Assembly (NCBI RefSeq): GCF_010183535.1
Contig: NC_071331.1
Coordinates: 19,034,001 to 19,098,000, forward strand
Length of the DNA stretch: 64,000 bases
Origin: Caenorhabditis remanei
Taxonomy: Eukaryota > Nematoda > Chromadorea > Rhabditida > Rhabditidae
Reading direction: 5' to 3'
This document shows positions 26,902-37,309 of the stretch, in pieces (the first letter of the stretch is position 1; each line of letters starts with the position of its first letter). Made by a program: the position numbers and the translations under genes. The notes under the pieces are model-generated. The model worked only from the letters and a program-made list of their open reading frames with translations. It searched no databases and was not told the origin of the DNA.

Positions 26902-28475
26902 AATATCAGTGATAATGGAAATTAGATATCTCGAAAAAGCCAGATACAACACTCTTCAAAACTTGGGACCTTCTCAAATTTGGGAAAACTTGGAACCTCT
27001 TCTCTTTCGTTTGATTAGTAATGTTTTTGTTTGACCTCATCAATCCCTTCCCTTTTTCCACGCTCTTTCCTAATACAACATAAAATAGATTCACGTTTTC
27101 CTATTGTCTCATTACTGTTAACATAAACCAATTATAGGTAGACAGGTATACGGTATGCAGCTGTACAGATCTTACGTACCTAATTGTAAGAATTATGAAT
27201 TGATGAATTACAGGTAGGCCTTGCAGGTCATTTTTCCAGAAAGGTTTGCCTGGTGACGTCACTCTTTGGGTGTAAAGTTTTCCTTACATTCTACTGTGTC
27301 TTCTTCAGAAGTGTCACAATATCCAAGAAATTTACTCAAACTAAATAATTTCCTCACCGGATTACCTAGTCTACTTTATTATTTAATTTCTAACATTTCT
27401 GTTCATTTCATGGAAGAGCGTAACTTTTTGAAAACTTCTAATCACACTTTCCATCATAAAACAAAACGGAGACACCGACAAAAAAGGTGAGCCATATTCT
27501 CCGTTGTGTATACACCGCTCTACCCTATATACTTTTTTTGAAGTTTTCTTTTTTGGAGCTTCAACTGATTTTTTTTGAATTATAATATTTGTTTCGATTC
27601 GCGGTGGATGTGAGGTCAGTGGTTTTTTTCTCAAAATTTTTACTGAAAAATCATTTTTTGGTAGTAAATTTGGCAATTTCCCTCTGTCATTGTTGATTAT
27701 AAGCAGTTCTGAAAACGGAAAGTATAGGTACAAAATTGTTCTGAAAAGAGACACTGTTCTAGAATGATGTATTATTCTGAAAATGGACAGTTTTTTAATG
27801 GAAAAGTTCTCAGAAGGCATTTTACTGAAAACTGATGAATTTTACAAATCTACTCCTAATCTTCTCCTTTTTCTTTAAATCATTTTGTTTCAATCCCTCT
27901 ATTGTGACTATTACGGGTTCTCCTCCCCTCACCTGTGACACTCTCCGGTATCTTCATCTTGTTTTCTGTAATTTCTCTCATTGAAAATCCCAAATAATTC
28001 AATGTGTTCATCATCAAGAATCGATTAATAAAATATACAGTTTCATAAACATTTTTAAACAAATTGGATGGATGTTACAAAGTGGTACGTTTACATTAAC
28101 TCGACACTGTTCTAACAACTGCGCTCCACTGAAATCCCCTTGAAAAATGTATCTTTTCTCTGAGTCTCTCAATTTCACACACAATTTTCTTCGGTTTCGG
28201 TAGAGCGCGGTTGTAAGAAGCGTGCAGTCCTAATAAAACAATGGAAAATAGTTTTCTTTTAAATATCCATTTCACTTTGATTTTCTGTTTCGAGAAAACT
28301 AAATAACACAATTTCAGAAATTTTTATTGTTAATGGTCCCATTCAGTTCTGTAGTTATTTTTATTTTTCTGTTTCATGGAATTGTGAAATCAATTATTGA
28401 TTACCATTTTTCTTAACTTAATCCCAAGTCTTATTCTCCTATCTTACTCAATTTCTTTCATAAGAAATCGACTGT
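26902..28475. other. Block present in copy A, absent from copy B
   Basis: Copy B runs straight from CTCAAACCGG (48959) to TTCAAAGTGAAC, which in A are 26902 and 28476. The extra 1.57 kb holds second copies of segments found left of the array (13797-13915 and 11930-12500 relatives) and a MITE. It is either an A-side insertion/duplication or a B-side deletion. No gene seen. Confidence 0.6.
28098..28236. mobile_element. MITE of the GCGCTCCACCG family
   Basis: ACTGCGCTCCACTG at the left pairs with CGGTAGAGCGCGG at the right. The centre is the family's GAGTCTCTCAATTTCAC in reverse. The left end is TTAACTCGACAC and the right end GTCCTAATAAA. Confidence 0.65.
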
Positions 28476-30120
28476 TTCAAAGTGAACTTTTAGAGCATTC
28501 AACAATTTGGTACATGCTGGGAAATCCTCAATAGATTTTTTAATGTTCGGAATATTTTGTAAATGAAAATAACTGTTTCCAATTTTTTATAATTTATCGA
28601 TAATTTTTCTCACAATCTAGTTCTCTAGTTTCTCACCTCTTTCCTTCCATTCCACTCATCACTAAAGCTTTGCAAATGTACTGTTTCTGAAATATCTAAA
28701 AACTCTTTTGACTGTTTCATTATATCAATGAGACTCGAAAATCACTGAACTGTGCTCTGTCCCTAACTAGAAATTGATTGAAATTTTGCAGTTTCATGAG
28801 AAACTATTATGTTCCTCTTGATTGACTCAATCAGATTGAGAAATTAGTTTGATCGATGTACGCGTTAATACTGTTATACATTGTTTCATAAATTCTAATT
28901 ATTGATTCAGACATGTATTCCTTCATTACACACAACGTATCATAGACCCTTACAAGAAATCTTGTCAATCTCGTGAAACTGTTTTTGTAAAAAGGAGAGT
29001 TAACGTTTATCAATTTATCAAAAAGCCAACATTTATTGTTTTGTAGAAACATTATTAAATCCGGAAAAAGTTATTGCCTCAGTGTATAATTTCTGGAAAA
29101 AAGTTTGCATGACATCTGAGATATTTATTATTTGTCTTTGTATTCTAGTGAAACTGTAAATTTTTTGACACCCAGAGAGATTTTAGAACGTCCCCATCAA
29201 GCCGACTGTTTTAACTTCATCCCAAGTTGCATTTTTTCGCTATTTTATCATTTTATGGAATGTAATTTCAGAATACTCCTCTCATACTCAATTTTTTTCA
29301 TTAAAAATCTACTGTTTCAAAGTGAACTTTTAGAGAACTCAAAAATTTGGAACGTTCGATATTTTTTTAAGAGTTCTGAAAATTTTCGTTAATAAAAATG
29401 ACTGTTTCCAATTCTTTATAAATTTTAGATATTTTTTAGTCTAGAACACTGTCTCTAACTAGAAATTGATTGAAATTTTTACTGTTTCATGAAAAACTGT
29501 TATGTGTCTCTTGATTGGGAAATTAGTTTGAAGGCTGTAGTCTTAAACAAATTACTATTTTTTGTTGTTTCATAAAATCTAATTAGTGATGATGCAGAAA
29601 GCAAGTCTTCCCTCATTACACACGCCGTATCATAGACCCTTTCAAGAAATTTTGATTCCTTTAACGTACGAATCTCCGCGATTTTATATAATTTTCTGAT
29701 GTGATTACTGTGAAACAGTAGAGTTTTTTGTAAAATGAAGACTGATAGTTTATTAGTTTATTAAAAAAACAAAAAAAAATTACTGTTTTATAGAAACAGT
29801 ATTAAAACTGGAAAGAGTTGTTGTGTCAGTGTTTATTTCATTTCAGAAAAAAATAATGCGCATGACATCTGAGATTTTTATTATTTGTCTTTGTGTTCTA
29901 TCAGTGAAACTGTGAATTTTTTGACACCGAGAGAGATTTTAGAACGTCCCCAGTGTTAGCTCCAATGACTTTTTTCTGTGGTACTTCTTTTGTAAATAAC
30001 TATAACTGTAATTTCAGATTTTTTAAAAATTATTGAAACAGGAAACATTCATTTTCTTATGTAACTATTTCAGATATTTTCAATAAATGCAAGAAAATTC
30101 ATTCAATTCCTTTCTCAAAA
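28476..30120. repeat. Diverged tandem duplication of about 755 bp
   Basis: A block with CATGACATCTGAGAT, GTGAAACTGTAAATTTTTTG and AGAGAGATTTTAGAACGTCC occurs at about 29108-29200 and again at 29862-29955; copy B has the matching pair at about 49420 and 53120. A frame of 86 codons at 29132-29392 has a similar 87-codon counterpart at 49441-49704, but the substitutions are not biased to silent sites and no family is recognised, so it is not called as a gene. Confidence 0.5.
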
Positions 30121-30125
30121 ATCAA

Positions 30126-30377
30126 TCAATAAAACACAGTTTCAATTGTCCATGGAAGCTTCGAAATGCTGATTTTCTCGGGAATGACGGACGGCTCTTC
30201 TGACTTTTCAGACTTCTCACGAGACGCAGACGGAGAACGAGACAATGATGGTTTTAGCTGAAAATGTGTGGACATCTGGATGTGTGGACAGATAGATGGA
30301 CTCACTTTAATTTCTTCTCTGAATTTGTTAATGAATTCATCAATGAAAGTGTCGGTGAGCTCACTCAAAGTTGTCAT
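30126..30377 (-). CDS. Small acidic/Ser-rich protein, 83 codons, with a possible 48-nt exitron (copy A)
   Basis: An 83-codon frame starts at 30377. Residues 1-24 are likely helical (TFIDEFINKFREEIK), followed by a Ser/Arg/Glu/Lys-rich stretch and a conserved end (KLPWTIETVFY). Positions 30305-30258 have GTGAGT at one end and TTTTCAG at the other, so they could be spliced out as a 48-nt in-frame intron, leaving 67 residues. Between copies A and B seven positions differ: six are silent and one is Ile to Leu. The three changes inside the putative intron are all silent, which argues that it is translated at least part of the time. The family is not recognised. The coding call rests on this conservation pattern. 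Confidence 0.7.
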   Translation of the reverse strand: MTTLSELTDTFIDEFINKFREEIKVSPSICPHIQMSTHFQLKPSLSRSPSASREKSEKSEEPSVIPEKISISKLPWTIETVFY

Positions 30378-31165
30378 GATTGGAAATGAAGATTATTGAA
30401 GAAATGGAAATGGAAGTTTTCAAAAAAACTGGTGATATATGAGAGGCTACGTTGAAATTGTGAATAATCGGAAAAAGTTGGAAAACAATTACACGTAAAA
30501 ACGAAATTGTCCAATCTTCGTGAAAAGAGGAATCTCGAACAGAAATCGCATCGGATCATAGACAAACTGAATAATTCAATAATTGAAATTGAAACAGTGA
30601 AAAATCTGATTTGAGGTTATATCTAAACTACTAATTGAATTCGCTTCTCTGATAGTGAGTATAAGGAGTTTAAAATATTTCACTTTTTCATAGAAAATTA
30701 AGACAAAACTAATGTTATCGGATCAAAGACAAACTGAATAATTCAATAATTCACAATGAAACAGTAAATAATTTACTTTTTCCAGAGGAATCACTTTTTT
30801 CAAATTGTTAGGTATAGTGCAGATCAGAGTGGAATACTGATGACATTATCTCCAGAACTAAGTTTTAATTTTGTTACAGAAAACCATTAATTACGCATAC
30901 TAGCCTACTTCCAATGCCTTTAAATCTGAAATGAATTATTAACACTCCAAACTGAAACATCTAGAAAACGAGTTTTTAGTTTTTACTCTGAAATTCAAAT
31001 TGATTTCAATGGTACATCTGAAATATATACTTGATACAGCAGACTTCAAGGTCTTGTTTTGAAACGTTTCCAGTTTTCAGATCAGAGTGAACAATCGAGA
31101 ATTCTGATTTGGATATCCGGGATAAAATACAATCTGATGAAACCCAAGGCACGAAAAGTTCAAAT
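30378..31165. other. Intergenic DNA with a tandem duplication of about 165 bp
   Basis: ATCGGATCA..GACAAACTGAATAATTC occurs at about 30550 and again at 30718, each followed by a 21U motif core on the minus strand (30590, 30757). No gene is seen. Confidence 0.5.
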
Positions 31166-31173
31166 ATCCTTGA

Positions 31174-31495
31174 CAGAGTTGCATGGAATTCCGACTTCCG
31201 ACTTCCGACTTCCGGGCATTTTTTCATTCCGACTTCCGACTTCCGTTTTCGGATGTTTACTTCCGACTTCCGTCATTCCATAACTGTTGAATTTCCGAAA
31301 AGTATATTTCGCAGAAATACTTCGAAAAGTGGTCTAAAAGGAGAGAAAATTGGCTTTTCTTCATCCAAAACCTAATTTTCCACTGATTTTCGCCAATTTT
31401 ATGATCTTTTCTCTTGTAGTTTTTGAATATTTGCGAAAAAATCTAATTCCGACTTCCGACTTCCGGTTAAGGTAATTCACTTCCATGCAACTTTG
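31174..31495. mobile_element. hAT-type MITE carrying ACTTCCG repeats, 322 bp
   Basis: Ends CAGAGTTGCATGG and CCATGCAACTTTG are inverted repeats with one mismatch. An exact 8-bp duplication ATCCTTGA lies at 31166-31173 and 31496-31503. The subterminal DNA is made of the heptamer ACTTCCG repeated many times (about 31190-31275, 31447-31466). Copy B lacks the insertion, so it postdates the segmental duplication. Confidence 0.8.
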
Positions 31496-31894
31496 ATCCT
31501 TGAGTCATTTCTCAGAACGTCAATTTACCGTTTCAAACCAATCTTTTGTCGATCTTCTTGTTTTTTTTTGGTACTGAATTGCGTGGGCCTATTCGCAAAG
31601 TAACAAAAATTCATTAAAATAGTTGTCTGCTTTTTTTAATACCTTATGAATAGGTCCATAAGAACCTTCGAGAAATTTTTGGAGCCGTCAGTTTCTGTTT
31701 CATCAAACGTCTAAAGAAACAAATGTCAAATGTTTCCAAGAACAACTTGAAAATGTATTATTTCACGGAAGCTTACCGATCGGTGTTGTCTGAAATGGTC
31801 TAAAATTATTTTAATACGTTTAGCAGTTATTCACTCACAATATAAATTCTAGACCCACATTCATATAAACTCATTTTTTTGATCTACCCACCTA

Positions 31895-31944
31895 TTTGAC
31901 CTACCACTTCCAAAATCGAATTTCAACGTTTCGGGTAGGTCAAA
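31895..31944. promoter_or_regulatory. Everted repeat TTTGACCTACC..GGTAGGTCAAA upstream of the PVE-repeat gene
   Basis: Two perfect 11-bp complementary arms (31895-31905 and 31934-31944) contain TGACCT and AGGTCA, the half-site of nuclear hormone receptors. They lie about 150 bp upstream of the start position in the conserved 5' flank. Copy B keeps one arm intact (55147-55157) and has one change in the other (GGTACGTCAAA, 55186-55196). Function is inferred. Confidence 0.4.
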
Positions 31945-32089
31945 TTGATTCGAAGATACCAGAAGGATTCATTCACTCTCATTTTCATTTTGTTTTGCGA
32001 TTCGCTTTTCATTCTTCTTTTCATTTTCGCATTTGACTTTTTTCTCTTGTGAATAAATTAAATTTCCGCAATTCCTCGTCTTATTTCAG

Positions 32090-32306
32090 ATCACCAATGT
32101 GAGTAACGGGACTTTGCCCTTGTAATTTACAAAAAACTTTATGAAAAACGGTGAAAATCTGTTTCGGCGCGAGAAAAAACTCTGCGTCTCTCGCCGATAC
32201 TCTCTCGTTAGCGATGGAGCGCAGTTGTAATAAATATGATTGGCTAATAACACAATTTCTTCTTATTCCAGACGAAGATCTACCTCAGGAAGGAGATCGT
32301 CACTGA
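32090..32306 (+). pseudogene. Gutted copy A of the PVE-repeat protein gene
   Basis: The splice acceptor and ATCACCAATG are kept, but the next codon is TGA where the working copy has GGA. Sequence then breaks off after GACTTTGCCC: almost the whole first exon and the left part of the intron are missing (copy B about 55378-55880). The second exon survives at 32272-32306 with a normal acceptor and the same stop, followed by AATAAA at 32438. The right arm of the intronic MITE remains at about 32166-32232. Confidence 0.85.
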
Positions 32307-32495
32307 GCACTCACTCCCGAAGGATACTGTAATAACTATTCCATGTATTTCATCTTCGATCTATTTATTTAACTGTTTCGGACTATATCTTAACCTACTT
32401 ATCTATTGTAAATTTAATTTTTGTGTTTTTTTGAAACAATAAAATTGGGAATAGCAGATAGAAGATTCCTAAGGGATACGGTATTTTTGGCGGCA

Positions 32496-32834
32496 GTTGC
32501 CGGTGGCAAGGTACCCTCATAACCCTGTAGTCTCCGAGTCCTCACAATAAATACGCAACGACACTCCGCCAAAGGCTCACGCGCCTACCGTAACCTCAGC
32601 GCGTCAGTTCACGTGGACACGTGTACTCCACGTGGCAAAAGTAGTTTTCTGAAGTCGGTTGGCTTTTCAGAGTTAGTTCTAGTTTTAGCGTTGGTTGTTT
32701 TAACTATTGTTTTGTAAGTTTATCGCTCTCTTATTCTATTTTCTTGCAATAAAGTAAATTTATTGTAAGAAACTGTGTATTTGTCGTCTTATTTTATCAG
32801 GACCCTATCACCCCGTATTCGTACGCGGGCAACT
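32496..32834 (+). repeat. 5' LTR
   Basis: It starts GTTGCCGGTGG and ends GCGGGCAACT. Compared with the 3' LTR it carries 10 extra bases after GGTACCCT (TAACCC-containing) and an extra T in GGCTTTTCAG. It contains AATAAA (about 32748 region) suited to retroviral-type polyadenylation. Confidence 0.92.
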
Positions 32835-32850
32835 TGGGGGCCGAACCGGT
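32835..32850 (+). promoter_or_regulatory. Candidate primer-binding site
   Basis: TGGGGGCCGAACC follows the LTR directly. Its complement ends in CCA, as a tRNA 3' end would. The tRNA species was not identified. Confidence 0.5.
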
Positions 32851-33059
32851 TATTCGTGTTTCTTAGTGAATCTTTGAATTTATCGTTTGGGCGAGTATAA
32901 AACCCAGGCGATTTCGAAGTTTTGCGGAAAAATAAGAATTTTTGGTAAAATTTGGATAAATTTTACGAAAATTTGTGAATAATTTTCGTCGATTGGATAA
33001 TCAACGAATTGTAAACAGTTTTTGGATAAAAACTTTGTTTACGGACAACAACGCAGAAG

Positions 33060-35636
33060 ATGAGCGACAAAACATCGTCGAAGCAGTCAACGTTGAAAGT
33101 AGACGACGATCGGATGATTGTTGTGGAAACTCAAATGAGCGTGAGGGAGAGAAGAAAGAAAGTGAAGAAGTTCACTAAACTTATCGCTAGCAGCGTCAAA
33201 GTGGAGGACGAAACAAGGTTGCAACTCGGGGAGTTGACAGCGAAATGCAGCGAACAGGAGGCGGATGCGATTCTGGAGCCGATGAGAATTTTCAACAGAG
33301 AGTTGTTGGAAAAGTTCGAAGAAATCGGAGGAGATGAATGGCCGCGATCGGTGATTCGAGTTATGAGAGAATTCAAGCTCGAATCGGTGGAAGAGTTGAG
33401 AGAGGCGTGTGCGAAAGCAGCGGAAAGTGAGGAAGCGGAATGGTCCGTGGGAAAAGTAAATCTGGAATTGCAGAAAGTGCAATATGAGAAGAACTTGTTG
33501 ACGGAGTGCTGGAATGAGGAAAAGGAGATGCTCGGGGAGCAAATCCGGAAAATCCAGAGAAAAGGAGGTGGCTGAGGCGCAGGTCAGTAGGCTGGAGAAG
33601 GCGCTGAAACAACTGAGGAAGACGCAGGAGCTGGAGGAACGCAAGCCGAAGGGCTTGTGGGATGAAGTCCAGGGAAGCAGAAGCTGGTACGAGAAGGTGG
33701 TAAATTGGAACTCCGAGAGCACCAATAAGGGAAGCAGGAAGAAAGGAGGAGAAGACGCGTTTAGCAGAAAAACTTTGAGTCGGTCAGGAAGTAGCGAAGT
33801 CAACGAAATGGTGCAATGTATGAACAGGATGTTGAAGTCTTCAGCGTTGCCGGAGCCAAAAACGTTTGATGGAACAGGCGAGTTCAAGGAGTTCAAACGG
33901 GCATTCTTGTTGAAGTACAACCATGTGACGGAGAGTGATGACGAGCTGGTCGCAATCTTGGAGGAGAAGTTTTTGAAAGGGGCCGCCAAGTCACTGTTCA
34001 AAACGTTGCCAAAAAGATACGAAAGATCAATACAGTCGCTGTTCGAAGAGTTTGAGCAAAAGCTGCGAAAGCGACAAGGAGATAGCAAGATCGAAGCGCT
34101 GAACGAGTTTGAAGGACTGGAGAAAAGGGCGGACCAGAAGATGTGGGAGTATCTCGTGGAGGTGGAGAAGTGGTCGAGGAAGGCATTCCCGGAGGTGAAG
34201 CAGGAGACGTTGTCTCAGATGAGAACAACAAAGCTGATGAAAGCGGTGCGCGGAGATGAGACGTTGCACAAAATGCTCATAATGAAGCGTTTCGAGTTAT
34301 CGTTGGAAGAACAGTACGATCATCTGAAAGATATCGTGCTGCAACAAGAAAACAAACAGCGTCGTGGAAATGGCCAGAAGATTTTTATTTTTCTGAAGGC
34401 TGGAAGGGGAGAAAGGACTCTCAGGGGAAGGAAAGAGAAGAAGAACGTCCGAAGGCTGAAAATGACGGCGAGAAAGGAGAAACGGTCGCAGATAGAGGAA
34501 GTGGGGAAAACCGGTACTGGATGGAGCAGAAATGTTTTTCGTGTGGAGGTGTGGGACACCTGGCGCGTCAATGCCCACCGAAGCCAGTGCAAAGTGTGGA
34601 AGTAAGAGGAAAAGGAGAAGGTGTAGGCAAAGTAGCTGTGGAGACGGTTAAATTGCTGGGACAAGAGCGGAGAATGGTGGTTGACAGTGGAGCCGCGGTG
34701 TCGGTGATGTCAACTGGAGCATGGAATGGACTGAAGAAAGGTTGCCGAAATTGGATGGAGGTGGTGAAAAGGTTAGGGAAGCCTAGGTTCGAAGTGATCG
34801 ATACTTCGAAAAAGAAGATGCGTATCAGTCAGCAAATCGAAGTACCGATTCAAGTGAGAGATAGAAAGGCGGAAGTAGTTTTTCAGCTCGTTGAGAACGA
34901 TGCTGAAATAATGCTGCTTGGAACGAACGCATTCGAAAGTATTGGAGTTTCGGTGGAGTGGAAACAGGAAAGAACGGATGTGCAACAGAAGAAGGGAAAG
35001 AGAGATGCGACGAGTAGTGAGGAGAAGAAGGTTTTCGTGGTGGGAAATCTGGGAATCCGGGTGGAAAACACGAAACCTTCCGGACAAACTGCGGAGAGGA
35101 GCAAGGAGATCGCTGTGGATACAGTGACGGAGGAGAAAAAAGAAGGGATGAAGCCAAAGAAGACGGTGATTAGAGAATCGAAGATTCTCATAACTCCGAG
35201 AATCGGCGTGAAGGGGAAATCCATCTTTGAGTATCGGAAAAGTGCGCTGGACACGTGGAAGAATAGATTCGATTTTGCGAATGTGGAATCGATCGTATTC
35301 TTGTTAGAGCTCACGGAGGACGAGGAGACGAACCAAAAGTTGGGTGACTTGGTGCGAAAGTTAGCGGAGGAAGTGAAGGAGATCACGATCATTCCGTACA
35401 AAATGGATTGTGCAAAATCGAGATTGGTGGAAAGTTGGAAACGGAGTTGGATAACTGCCGGTCATGTGAAGTGGAGCGATTCGGCTGCGAGTGCGGGCGA
35501 AAAGTTCAAAACGTGGGAACAACTGCTGGAGTTCCTGGAGGCGAGGACGACAGAGAATGTGGTGGTGGCCCAACTGAGAAAGGAGTCGGTGACTTCGGAG
35601 CCACGGATAAAGGAGGACAAATGGAGTCACCAGTGA
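33060..35636 (+). pseudogene. gag-protease reading frame with two frameshifts
   Basis: Three overlapping frames carry one protein: from 33060 to about 33555, then +1 to about 34373, then back to the first frame until 35636. The first part is coiled-coil (Glu/Lys-rich). The second resembles a retrotransposon gag core (AFLLKYNHV, VEKWSRKAFPEV). The third has a CCHC knuckle, C-x2-C-x4-H-x4-C, at about 34533-34575, then an aspartic protease signature VVDSGAAVSVM with the catalytic Asp codon at 34683. About 230 residues of charged sequence of no known family follow. Two compensating shifts suggest damage, though programmed frameshifting cannot be ruled out for either one. Confidence 0.8.
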
Positions 35637-35801
35637 TGTCATCTTGGTGGACAATCCAAATTGTTAATTAATTATTTTTGTTTAGTAGTGTTTATGTTAG
35701 GGTGGTGTGACTGAGTTTAGGCTAGGTGGTGTGAGATAAGGGGAGAAGAATGTAAGTCGTATCTGTGAGAGTACTCGAACCGGTCGGGGCCCGGTTTCTG
35801 T

Positions 35802-35813
35802 AAAGGGGGGGAA
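35802..35813 (+). promoter_or_regulatory. Polypurine tract
   Basis: AAAGGGGGGGAA abuts the 3' LTR, where second-strand priming occurs in LTR elements. Confidence 0.75.
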
Positions 35814-36142
35814 GTTGCCGGTGGCAAGGTACCCTGTAGTCTCCGAGTCCTCACAATAAATACGCAACGACACTCCGCCAAAGGCTCACGCGCCTACCGT
35901 AACCTCAGCGCGTCAGTTCACGTGGACACGTGTACTCCACGTGGCAAAAGTAGTTTTCTGAAGTCGGTTGGCTTTCAGAGTTAGTTCTAGTTTTAGCGTT
36001 GGTTGTTTTAACTATTGTTTTGTAAGTTTATCGCTCTCTTATTGTATTTTCTTGCAATAAAGTAAATTTATTGTAAGAAACTGTGTATTTGTCGTCTTAT
36101 TTTATCAGGACCCTATCACCCCGTATTCGTACGCGGGCAACT
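35814..36142 (+). repeat. 3' LTR
   Basis: It matches the 5' LTR apart from the 10-bp indel and a few single-base differences, and ends GGCAACT before the CGGCA duplication. Confidence 0.92.
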
Positions 36143-36207
36143 CGGCAGTAATTCTACTTTTAAGCCATTTTCAACCAATCCGATGAAAAAAAAGAAATTG
36201 GGCAGCG

Positions 36208-36815
36208 CACAGTCTCCCAGACTCCGAAAAAGAACTGCAAAAAATTTTTTGATCTTCTAGTTGTATGTAACTTGTTGAAATCCGAAAAATCGAATATATG
36301 TTAAAATTTTCAGTTATATTTAAGTAAATAAAGTGACCACATGTCCTTACTATCTCAAAAAATTAAAACTTTTTTCTCTCTTCTTTGTTTTTTGATAGCA
36401 ACTGATCCAGTGAAAGCAATTGAGACTTACAATAGTAACTGATCTCACAACGAAATTCCGAAATAGCAACTGAGACACCTAAAATAGCAACTGAGCTGAT
36501 AATAGCAACTGAGCTAAAATAGCATTTTGAGCTATAGCAAAAGATCCTATGCATAGCAACTGAGAATTTGCCCGAAGCCTTGTCTGTTCACTAACGCCGA
36601 TTGACAGAAAAATGCATTAAATCGCATTCGTAAATAGAGAAAATCAATTAAATGATAGAAGTTTTCTAGTTGCAAAATAGGTTTCCAACCATTTTATTTT
36701 GGTTTCTCAGAACATTTTCATTTTTTATTAGTTTCTACTCACCTATTATGATGTTATTGATAGCTTTAACGCATCTAATTGCCAAAAGTTTTACTGTTTC
36801 ATACTTCTTAAAAGT
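36208..36815. other. Spacer between the two halves of the segmental duplication
   Basis: Homology between the halves stops after GGGCAGCG (36207 in A, about 56323 in B) and resumes at about 36815. The spacer has no gene. It contains the short repeat cluster listed next. Confidence 0.5.
36397..36560. repeat. Cluster of AATAGCAACTGAG repeats
   Basis: About eight imperfect copies of a 13-base unit AATAGCAACTGAG with irregular spacing (TGATAGCAACTGATC, AATAGCAACTGAGAC, CATAGCAACTGAG and others). Its nature is unknown. Confidence 0.7.
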
Positions 36816-36971
36816 TTCGTCTCTTCCCTTTCTTTTTAATTCTCAATAGATTATCCCGAACAAACTTCTGATCTGTTTCAGAATAATGAGAAGATGGACA
36901 AGTGATCGACATCACTGATGTCTCTTCGGATGGGTCCATGTTTCAGTGAGTTTTTCTTCAAAGTGTATTGT

Positions 36972-37309
36972 GGTCAATTATGATATTTTCATAACATAAT
37001 GTATGGGTTTTGGCGAGTTCATTTTCATACTTCAAGAATTTTAAAATTCGGGGCAAACCCCACTGAAAGCGAGCGCCGGAAAGTTTGACCAGTGAATTGC
37101 CGAAGAAAATTGACCGCGGTGGCCTGGAAATTCGACCTCGGTCGCGTTGATTTTTTAAATTTCGACGGTATTTTCTAAAACATTTTCACTGACCAAACTT
37201 TCCGCCGCTCGCTTTCAACAGGTTGTGGACCGATTTATAAAATTCTTGAAGTATGAAAATGAACTCGCCAAAACCCATACATCATGATATGAAAATATCA
37301 TAATTGACC
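36972..37309. mobile_element. Palindromic foldback element, 338 bp
   Basis: Long inverted arms begin GGTCAATTATGATATTTTC at 36972 and end with the complement at 37309. The arms run for over 80 bp. A second inner pair (AAAGCGAGCGCCGGAAAGTT and its counterpart near 37200) follows. It lies in intron 1 of the copy B gene and is absent from copy A. No clear target duplication. Confidence 0.75.

Larger units (their letters stand above)
28379..31702. promoter_or_regulatory. 21U-RNA upstream motif cores, group 4
   Basis: Exact cores on the plus strand start at 28379, 28472, 28712, 29312, 29482 and 31695; on the minus strand at 29711, 30034, 30590 and 30757. Several have decayed partners in copy B: 29482 corresponds to CTGTTCCA near 52740, and 29711 to AGAAACAG near 52970. 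Confidence 0.75.
32496..36142 (+). mobile_element. LTR retrotransposon, 3.65 kb, gag-protease only
   Basis: Two LTRs (339 and 329 bp) enclose a gag-protease region. The target duplication is CGGCA at 32491-32495 and 36143-36147. LTR ends are GTTGCC..GGCAACT. A primer-binding-like TGGGGGCCGAACC starts right after the 5' LTR (32835), and a polypurine tract AAAGGGGGGGAA precedes the 3' LTR (35802-35813). No reverse transcriptase, RNase H or integrase is present, so movement would depend on a relative. The LTRs differ by a 10-bp indel and very few bases, so the insertion is young. Copy B has the empty site at about 56263. Confidence 0.93.

Noticed and set aside
29132..29392. 86-codon frame with an 87-codon counterpart at 49441-49704
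   Set aside because: The frames are similar, but replacement changes are as common as silent ones and the block is part of a diverged tandem repeat with no splice logic.
33087..34088. 333-codon minus-strand frame
   Set aside because: It is the antisense shadow of gag, which has the zinc knuckle, protease motif and coiled coil on the plus strand.
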